Below are positions 26,171-32,165 of a stretch of 32,165 nucleotides of DNA, piece by piece (the stretch's first letter is position 1; each line of letters opens with the position of its first letter). Made by a program: the position numbers and the translations under genes. The stretch is taken from assembly GCA_026418995.1 (NCBI GenBank), contig JAOAAG010000147.1, positions 1 to 32,165 of the forward strand, read 5' to 3'. The DNA is from Anaerolineae bacterium. Its GTDB lineage: Bacteria; Chloroflexota; Anaerolineae; B4-G1. The notes beneath the pieces are model-generated. The model was not told the DNA's origin. It searched no databases and worked only from the letters and a program-made list of their open reading frames with translations.

Positions 26171-28225
26171 ATGAACCAGGATGTCGCAGAGCGTATTGCC
26201 CGGTTACGTCAGGAAATCCATTATCACAACTACCGGTACTACGTGCTGGACGCCCCTGTCATCAGCGACGCTGAGTACGACGCCCTGATGGACGAGTTGC
26301 GGGCGCTGGAGGCGGAGCACCCGGAGCTGATCACCCCGGACTCACCGACCCAGAGGGTCGGCCATCAGCCAGCGGAAGGCTTTGCTAAAGTGGAGCATCC
26401 CGCCCCGATCCTCAGCCTCGACAAAGCCACCAATGGCGAGGAAATCCGCGCCTGGTGGGAACGGGTCAGCAAGTTTCTGCCCCCGGATGCACCGCCCCCG
26501 GCCTGGGTCGTCGAGCCCAAGCTGGACGGGCTGACGGTTGTGCTCCACTATGAGGACGGTGTTTTTGTGCTTGGGGCGACACGAGGCGATGGTTTCGTCG
26601 GGGAGGATGTGACGAGCAACCTGCGCACGGTGCGCGCGCTCCCCCTGCGTGTCCCGGTACCCTCGCCCGACGGTAAACCCGTATCGGTGCCACACCGCCT
26701 GGTGGTACGCGGCGAGGCGATCATGCGTATCGAGGACTTCGAGGAGCTGAACCGCCGCCAGGCTGAGGCTGGAGAGAAGATTTTCGCCAATCCCCGCAAT
26801 GCCGCGGCGGGAAGCCTGCGCCAGCTCGACCCGCGCATCACCGCCTCCCGGCCCATTTCCCTGCTCTGCTATGCCATTGTGGATGCCGACGGGCCAGTGC
26901 CGACGACCCAATGGGAGACGTTGCGCTACCTGCGGGAGCTGGGGTTCCCCGTTTCGGAGCAAATTGCCCGCTTCGAGTCGCTGGATGAGCTGATCGCCTA
27001 TTGCGAGGCGTGGGTTGATAAAAGGGATACGGTGGAGTATGAGCTGGACGGGCTGGTGATCAAGGTGGACGATCTGGCAACCCGCCAGGCGATGGGCGTG
27101 GTGGGGAATGCGCCGCGCGGTGAGGTGGCGTTCAAGTTCCCTGGTCGCGAGGCGACCACCCGCATACTCGACATCGGCGTAAACGTAGGACGTACCGGCG
27201 TGCTCACTCCCTACGCCATCCTGGAGCCTGTGCGCCTGGGAGGGGTGACCATCCGCAAAGCCACCCTGCATAACTTTGAGGACATGGAGCGCAAGGACAT
27301 CCGCATCGGGGATGTGGTCATTGTGCGCCGGGCCGGCGATGTTATCCCCTACGTCGTCGGGCCAGTGCAGGAGCGTCGCACTGGCGCGGAGCGCCTCTAC
27401 CGGCCGCCACAAATCTGTCCCTCCTGTGGAGAACCGGTGGTCTCGCCGGAGGACGAGGTGGCCGTGTACTGCATTAATGTGGCCTGCCCGGAGCAGCGGG
27501 TACGTCGCGTGGAGTATTTCGCTGCCGTGATGGACATCGAGGGCCTGGGTGAGCGCACAGCGCAATTGTTCGTCGCGCGCGGATTGGTGCAGGACGCAGC
27601 CGATCTATACTATCTCAAGCGGGAGGAGATACTGGGCCTGGAGGGTTTTGCCGAGAAGAGTACTGACAACTTGCTGGCGGCCATTGCGGCCAGCAAGGAG
27701 CGTCCGCTGGCGCAGGTGATCGCGGCGCTGGGCATCCGTGGTGTGGGGAGCACGGTGGCCCAAGTGCTGGCCCGTCACTACCGCTCGCTGGATGCGCTTG
27801 CCGCGGCTACTGCCGAGGAGCTGCAGACCATCGAGGGGCTTGGTCCACATATCGCCGGGGCGATTGTGGAATGGTTCGCCCTGCCGCGCAACCGGGAGTT
27901 CGTCGAGAAGCTGCGCCGGGCCGGCGTCAGGCTGGCTGAGGAGGTTGGCGAGGCTCCGCCGGCGGGCGGGCCATTGGAGGGGTTGACCTTCGTCATCACC
28001 GGCACGCTGCCGACGATGAGCCGCGAGGAGGCGACCCGGCTGATTGAGCGACATGGCGGCAGGGTTACCGACAGTGTCAGCCGCAAGACGGACTATCTGG
28101 TGGTAGGAAGCGCGCCCGGTGGCACCAAGTATCGCAAGGCGCAGCAACTGGGCGTGCCGATGATTGACGAGGCGCAATTGCTGGAACTGATTAACAGGAG
28201 GAGGACTGGTGAGCAATCCGATTAG
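26171..28225 (+). CDS. ligA: NAD-dependent DNA ligase LigA
   Basis: 684 aa. It seals nicks in DNA using NAD, in replication and repair. Domain Ia: H-Y-H-N-Y-R-Y-Y-V-L; adenylation site E-P-K-L-D-G (K117); OB-fold with N-V-G-R-T-G-V-L-T-P; four-Cys zinc finger (C-P-S-C-G-E-P and C-I-N-V-A-C-P); helix-hairpin-helix repeats with G-L-G-P-H-I-A-G; and a BRCT domain (F-V-I-T-G-T-L-P-T-M-S-R-E-E-A) at the C-terminus. The ATG at 26171 has GAGGTG six bases upstream, better than the GTG at 26162. The 3' end overlaps the next gene by 17 bases. Confidence 0.97.
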   Translation: MNQDVAERIARLRQEIHYHNYRYYVLDAPVISDAEYDALMDELRALEAEHPELITPDSPTQRVGHQPAEGFAKVEHPAPILSLDKATNGEEIRAWWERVSKFLPPDAPPPAWVVEPKLDGLTVVLHYEDGVFVLGATRGDGFVGEDVTSNLRTVRALPLRVPVPSPDGKPVSVPHRLVVRGEAIMRIEDFEELNRRQAEAGEKIFANPRNAAAGSLRQLDPRITASRPISLLCYAIVDADGPVPTTQWETLRYLRELGFPVSEQIARFESLDELIAYCEAWVDKRDTVEYELDGLVIKVDDLATRQAMGVVGNAPRGEVAFKFPGREATTRILDIGVNVGRTGVLTPYAILEPVRLGGVTIRKATLHNFEDMERKDIRIGDVVIVRRAGDVIPYVVGPVQERRTGAERLYRPPQICPSCGEPVVSPEDEVAVYCINVACPEQRVRRVEYFAAVMDIEGLGERTAQLFVARGLVQDAADLYYLKREEILGLEGFAEKSTDNLLAAIAASKERPLAQVIAALGIRGVGSTVAQVLARHYRSLDALAAATAEELQTIEGLGPHIAGAIVEWFALPRNREFVEKLRRAGVRLAEEVGEAPPAGGPLEGLTFVITGTLPTMSREEATRLIERHGGRVTDSVSRKTDYLVVGSAPGGTKYRKAQQLGVPMIDEAQLLELINRRRTGEQSD

Positions 28226-29399
28226 AAGGCGTATTGAGGAGATCAACAGGCGGGTGACAGAAGCACAGCAGGCCGGGCTGTACTTTTACTTGCAGCCGCT
28301 GGAGGAGCTGGACGGGGCCTGGGTCACCGCCAATGGCCGCCGCATGCTGAACTTCGCTTCCTACAGTTACCTGAGCCTGCTGGGCCATCCCAAGATCGAG
28401 GCGGCAGCACATAAGGCGGTAGCTCGCTATGGAACGGGTACCCACGGGGTGCGTATCCTGGCCGGGTCGCTGCCGCTCCATGAGGAGCTGGAGGAGACTA
28501 TCGCTCGTTTCAAAAATGCCGAGGCGGCTATCGCCTACTCCAGCGGGTATGTCACCAACCTGGCTACCATCTCATCGCTCGTGGGCAGGGGCGATGTTGT
28601 CATCTGCGATAAGTATGACCACGCCAGCATTGTGGACGGATGTCTGCTCAGCGGGGCTAAATTCGTGCGCTTTCCGCACAACGATATGGCTGCGCTTGAG
28701 CAACGGCTGCAACAGGCCGATCCACAGGCCGGCAAGCTGGTCGTGGTGGATGCTGTGTTCAGCATGGACGGGGATATCATCAATCTCCCCGAGGTCAGCC
28801 GGCTGTGCCGCCAGTACGGGGCGATGCTCATGGTTGACGAGGCCCATAGCCTGGGCGTACTGGGCGAGACAGGGCGCGGTATCGAGGAACATTTTGGCCT
28901 GGAACAGGCCATTGACGTGAAAATGGGCACGCTCTCCAAGACCATCCCCAGCGTGGGTGGGTATGTCGCCGGCAGCCGTGAGTTGATCACCTATCTCAAG
29001 CACACCGCACGGGGTTTTGTCTTCTCGGCCGCTCTTCCGCCTGCGCAGGCGGCTGCGGCCTGTGCTTCGTTTGAGGTCATGGAGGAGGAGCCGGAGCGGG
29101 TCAAGAAACTGCACCGCAATGTGGAGCTGTTTTTGAACGGGCTTAAGGCGCTGGGGTTCAATACGCTCAATAGCGAGACGCCTATCGTGCCCATCATCTG
29201 CGGAGAAGACGAGCGCGCTTACCGGATGACACGGCTGTGCCAGGAAGAGAATATCTTTGTCCTGCCGGTCATCTCGCCGGCCGTTCCCGCTGGACTGGCA
29301 CGGCTGCGGGCGACCGTAACGACGGCTCATACCGAGGCGGACATTGCCTATGCACTGGAGGTGTTCGAGAAGGCGGGCAGGGAGGTGGGGTTGATATAG
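28209..29399 (+). CDS. Alpha-oxoamine synthase family PLP enzyme (BioF/Kbl/SPT-like)
   Basis: 396 aa, GTG start with AGGAGGA upstream, inside the end of ligA. PLP-enzyme features: Y-S-S-G-Y (110-114), D-H-A-S (137-140, ring-stacking His138), V-F-S-M-D-G-D, D-E-A-H-S-L-G (210-216), and the PLP lysine K244 in G-T-L-S-K-T. The family joins an amino acid to an acyl-CoA with loss of CO2: 8-amino-7-oxononanoate, 2-amino-3-ketobutyrate, 3-ketosphinganine or aminolevulinate. The substrate loop G-T-H-G-V-R-I-L-A-G-S is not clearly any of these, so the product is open. No other biotin genes are in the window. Confidence 0.88.
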   Translation: MSNPIRRRIEEINRRVTEAQQAGLYFYLQPLEELDGAWVTANGRRMLNFASYSYLSLLGHPKIEAAAHKAVARYGTGTHGVRILAGSLPLHEELEETIARFKNAEAAIAYSSGYVTNLATISSLVGRGDVVICDKYDHASIVDGCLLSGAKFVRFPHNDMAALEQRLQQADPQAGKLVVVDAVFSMDGDIINLPEVSRLCRQYGAMLMVDEAHSLGVLGETGRGIEEHFGLEQAIDVKMGTLSKTIPSVGGYVAGSRELITYLKHTARGFVFSAALPPAQAAAACASFEVMEEEPERVKKLHRNVELFLNGLKALGFNTLNSETPIVPIICGEDERAYRMTRLCQEENIFVLPVISPAVPAGLARLRATVTTAHTEADIAYALEVFEKAGREVGLI

Positions 29400-29402
29400 G
29401 TG

Positions 29403-29495
29403 AGTAGACAAGTAGACAAGGAGACAAGGAGGCAAGGGGACAGGGGGGAAGGTGGACAAGGGGACAAGGAGGAAGGTGGACAAGGGGACAGTAGG
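29403..29495 (+). repeat. Purine-rich degenerate tandem repeats
   Basis: GACAAG/GGACAAGG units, including two exact 20-base copies of GGAAGGTGGACAAGGGGACA at 29447 and 29471 (24-bp period). They fill the spacer before the RlmI-like gene. One strand is nearly all purine. The Pro-rich open frame on the other strand is an artefact. Confidence 0.7.
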
Positions 29496-29498
29496 TAG

Positions 29499-30686
29499 AT
29501 GGACGGTGCGGTGATTCTTAAGCCAGACCGGGGCAGGCCGGTATTGCAGCGCCATCCCTGGATTTTCTCCGGCGCCATTGCCAGCTTCGAGGGGACGCTA
29601 GCCGACGGCGACATCGTCGAGGTATACAGCGCCGAGCGTGAGTGGCTGGCCCGTGGCTACTTCAACTCCCATTCCCAGATTGTGGTGCGCCTCCTGACGT
29701 GGCAGCGCGATGAGCCGATAGACCGGGACTTCTGGCTGCGCAGGCTGGAGCAGGCGATCGCCGCCCGCCGGCCCCTGGCCGCCGACCGGTCTACCACCGC
29801 TTATCGCCTGGTGCACGCCGAATCCGACTTTGTACCCGGCCTGGTCGTGGATCGCTATGCGGAGTGGCTCGTGGTTCAATTCCTCACGCTGGGCGTCGAG
29901 TGCCGCAAAGAGGAACTGGTGGGCCTGCTGGTCGAACTGGTGGAGGGCATACGCGGCGTCTACGAGCGCTCCGATGTCGAGGTACGGACGAAGGAGGGTT
30001 TACGACCGCGGACCGGCCTGCTGTGGGGAGAGGAGCCGCCGGAGCTGATAGAGGTTTGGGAGAACGGGAAGCGCTTCCTGGTGGACATCCGGCAGGGTCA
30101 CAAGACCGGTTTCTACCTGGACCAGCGCGAGAACCGGCTACGGCTGTCTGCTTTCTGCGCCGGAGCCGAGGTGCTCGATGCCTTCGCCTATAGCGGGGCG
30201 TTCGGCCTCTACGCCGCGCTCGGCGGGGCGAGGACGGTCACGCTGGTGGATAGTTCAGCCGGGGCACTGGCACTGGCACGGCGCCATTTCGCGCTCAGCG
30301 GCATAGGCAGCGTGGATTGCGTGGAGGGAGATGTCTTCGGCGTGTTGCGTGGTTACCGCAGTGAGGGGCGGCAATTCGATCTCATCGTGCTCGATCCACC
30401 TAAGTTTGCCTCCGCCGACCAGGAAGTAGCGCGGGCTGCACGGGCCTACAAGGACATCAATCTGCTGGCCTTTCAGCTCCTGCGGCCGGACGGAATATTA
30501 TTTACCTTCTCCTGCTCCGGCGCTATCCCCCCCGACCTGTTCCAGAAAATCGTCTTCGGTGCGGCGGTGGATGCTCGACGTGATGCTCAGATCATCGGCT
30601 TCATGGCTCAGGGGGCGGACCACCCGGTCGCTCTGACTTTCCCGGAGGGGCTATATCTGAAAGGGCTGATTTGCAGGGTCAGATGA
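29499..30686 (+). CDS. rlmI: RlmI-like class I rRNA cytosine methyltransferase
   Basis: 395 aa, normal for the RlmI family. Order: PUA domain (about 1-75, with H-P-W-I-F-S-G-A-I), EEHD-like middle, and a Rossmann methyltransferase with A-Y-S-G-A-F-G-L-Y (SAM-binding), L-D-P-P-K (299-302) and catalytic Cys339 in F-S-C-S-G. Members make m5C in 23S rRNA (C1962 in E. coli). The start ATG at 29499 has only a weak AGGTAG ahead. The stop codon falls inside copy 3 of the dispersed palindrome. Confidence 0.88.
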   Translation: MDGAVILKPDRGRPVLQRHPWIFSGAIASFEGTLADGDIVEVYSAEREWLARGYFNSHSQIVVRLLTWQRDEPIDRDFWLRRLEQAIAARRPLAADRSTTAYRLVHAESDFVPGLVVDRYAEWLVVQFLTLGVECRKEELVGLLVELVEGIRGVYERSDVEVRTKEGLRPRTGLLWGEEPPELIEVWENGKRFLVDIRQGHKTGFYLDQRENRLRLSAFCAGAEVLDAFAYSGAFGLYAALGGARTVTLVDSSAGALALARRHFALSGIGSVDCVEGDVFGVLRGYRSEGRQFDLIVLDPPKFASADQEVARAARAYKDINLLAFQLLRPDGILFTFSCSGAIPPDLFQKIVFGAAVDARRDAQIIGFMAQGADHPVALTFPEGLYLKGLICRVR

Positions 30687-30713
30687 CGGTCACTTCCGAA
30701 GTGAGCGTCACCT
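30681..30713. repeat. Dispersed palindrome, copy 3 (imperfect, 33 bp)
   Basis: Half-site AGATGACGGTCACTT, centre CCG, then AAGTGAGCGTCACCT; two of fifteen arm positions do not pair. It includes the RlmI-like stop codon and lies 16 bases before the GH-A gene start. Confidence 0.85.
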
Positions 30714-30728
30714 GTGGGGGTGATAGGG

Positions 30729-32165
30729 TTGGTTAAGGGTTCCTGGCTTAAACTGACGCTCATCGTTGTGTTTTTGGCCTCCACATCCTCCATCACGGCC
30801 TCCGCTGCGCCGCCTGATCCGCGTTTCGGCGTTGTCGAGGCTTACGCCGCGCCGGAGGCCGCCACCGCGCTGGGCGCGGGGTGGACGCGCGTCACCTTCG
30901 AGTGGAACCGTATCCAGCCGAATAGCCCGGACGAATGGTACACCGTCCCCCTCTCCGACGAGGCGCTGGATAACGAGCTGGCTCAGGGGCGGCTGGTCGT
31001 AGGGCTCCTGATCACTACGCCCGGCTGGGCTACCGATCTGAGCATCGGACCGGGGGTGCCTGAGGGGCTGTACCTTCCCCCAGATGATCCGCAAAACCAC
31101 TGGGCTAACTTTGTGCGCACCATCGTTACCCGCTACGCCGGCCGCATTGACCACTGGACGATCTGGAATGAGCCGGAGATCCCCGCCAGCTCTTCGGATA
31201 TGACCTGGGGCGGCTCCGTTGCAGACTTCCTCCAGTTGCTGCGTGTGGCCTACCTCGTCGCCAAACAGGCCAATCCCAGCGCGGTCATTCACCTGCCGGC
31301 CATCACCCACTGGCATAACGAACACTGGTTCGGTCAGTTCCTCGACGCGCTTGTCGCTGACCCGGAGGCTGCGGCCCACAACTATTACTTTGATGTGGCC
31401 ACGCTCCACCTCTACCACGAGCCGGAGAAAATCTACGATATCACCACCCACTACTACCGCCTGATGCGTAATCGGGGCATCTATAAGCCGTTTTGGCTGG
31501 CCGAGACGAATGCGTACCTGTCGCGCGTCACGGAGGAGGAACAGGCCTTCTTTATTGTCCAGGCCTTCGCGCTGGAAATCGCTGCTGGGGTGGAGCGCAT
31601 CGCGGTCTACAAGATGGCCGATACGGAGACGGACGCCGCCGCCGACCCGGAGCCGTTCGGCCTGGTGCGGATGGATGGCAGCCGCCGCCCGGCCTTTACT
31701 GCCTACCAGGTAGCGACGTATCACCTAGCCGGCTTCCGGGGCGGGAAGTGGGAGCGACGCGATGAGATAGCGCTGGTCACCATAGATCGGGGCAAGAAAA
31801 CGACTACCGTCGTCTGGGCGCGCACCCCTGAGGGGCAGACGGCCATCATCCCGGCGCGCACCACGCGGGCTATGCTGGTGGATGTGTGGGGCGCCAGCCG
31901 CGACATCTACCCCGACCACGGATACTATTTCGTAGACCTGCCTGGCGCTAACTGTGCAGCAGGCTGTCAACTGGGCGGCCCGCCTTTTATGGTGGTGGAA
32001 GAAGCCAGTATTGGTGACCAGAGCGCTCCTATGCCGCCCACTCCGACGCCGCGCGGGATGGAAAGTCCGCCCTCCGCCGTGACGCCGGATGCTAACGCAC
32101 TCCCCACGCCCACTCCAACCTTCACCCCGACGCCGACACCTACACCTACGGAAACCCCCACCCCC
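30729..32165 (+). CDS. Secreted clan GH-A glycoside hydrolase with Pro-Thr linker (3' end beyond window)
   Basis: 479 codons visible, no stop. TTG at 30729 is preferred because GGGGGTGA lies 5 bases upstream; an in-frame GTG at 30720 is possible. A signal peptide (about 1-26, ending T-A-S-A) precedes a TIM-barrel glycosidase domain. W-T-I-W-N-E-P-E gives the acid/base Glu (E148), and F-W-L-A-E-T-N the nucleophile Glu (E259); both fit clan GH-A (GH5/GH39/GH30-type). Family and substrate cannot be fixed by eye. After about residue 440 a TPTPTPTP linker leads out of the window, probably to a further domain or anchor. No long gene is seen on the opposite strand despite an open frame there. Confidence 0.85.
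   Translation, partial: MVKGSWLKLTLIVVFLASTSSITASAAPPDPRFGVVEAYAAPEAATALGAGWTRVTFEWNRIQPNSPDEWYTVPLSDEALDNELAQGRLVVGLLITTPGWATDLSIGPGVPEGLYLPPDDPQNHWANFVRTIVTRYAGRIDHWTIWNEPEIPASSSDMTWGGSVADFLQLLRVAYLVAKQANPSAVIHLPAITHWHNEHWFGQFLDALVADPEAAAHNYYFDVATLHLYHEPEKIYDITTHYYRLMRNRGIYKPFWLAETNAYLSRVTEEEQAFFIVQAFALEIAAGVERIAVYKMADTETDAAADPEPFGLVRMDGSRRPAFTAYQVATYHLAGFRGGKWERRDEIALVTIDRGKKTTTVVWARTPEGQTAIIPARTTRAMLVDVWGASRDIYPDHGYYFVDLPGANCAAGCQLGGPPFMVVEEASIGDQSAPMPPTPTPRGMESPPSAVTPDANALPTPTPTFTPTPTPTPTETPTP

Overview
The window is GC-rich, densely coding DNA with the look of a Chloroflexota (Anaerolineae-like) chromosome. This is an inference from style: secreted proteins carry Thr-Pro linkers (TPTPTP), one secreted enzyme ends in a W-L-P-V-V-L-R tail, there are many GTG/TTG starts, and palindromic and G-rich intergenic repeats are scattered through it. 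No rRNA, tRNA, CRISPR array or transposase gene was seen.

Layout. 1-3746 (minus): a two-gene NTPase module, an AAA-type ATPase followed with ATGA overlap by a NACHT-HEAT protein that runs off the left edge; this resembles a bacterial conflict (STAND) module. 4063-5113: a Ser/Thr kinase with a C-terminal membrane anchor and a near-consensus promoter. 5130-8995 (minus): a large secreted/membrane GH3-like protein, a small membrane protein and a GNAT acetyltransferase. 9099-9272: a 78-bp tandem repeat. 9284-11786 (minus): coaE and an ABC-F ATPase, overlapping. 11797-11872: back-to-back promoters. 11954-18322 (plus): rmd, gmd and a phosphohexomutase (GDP-6-deoxyhexose supply), tatD, a polyprenyl diphosphate synthase and a GT2 glycosyltransferase; together these suggest polyprenol-linked rhamnose-type glycan synthesis.

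18311-18862 is the most unusual stretch: an AT-rich island holding a previously unannotated, independent small RNA gene on the minus strand. Its promoter (TTGACA, 17 bp, TATATT) places the start exactly on the first base of a perfect 14-bp closing helix of a roughly 168-nt rod-like RNA, and TTAACA repeats phased every 11 bp lie just upstream. The topology resembles 6S RNA, but the family is not assigned.

18863-25585: a lipoprotein fusing a DsbA-like thioredoxin domain to a cyclophilin, a PrsW-type membrane protease, a DedA protein (minus), and a giant secreted amidase with a golvesin-like domain inserted into its catalytic domain. 25674-30686: an SH3b protein, ligA, an alpha-oxoamine synthase overlapping ligA, and an RlmI-like methyltransferase. 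30729-end: a secreted clan GH-A glycosidase, cut by the right edge. Three copies of a 32-34 bp palindrome (21327, 22060, 30681) sit at or inside gene ends.
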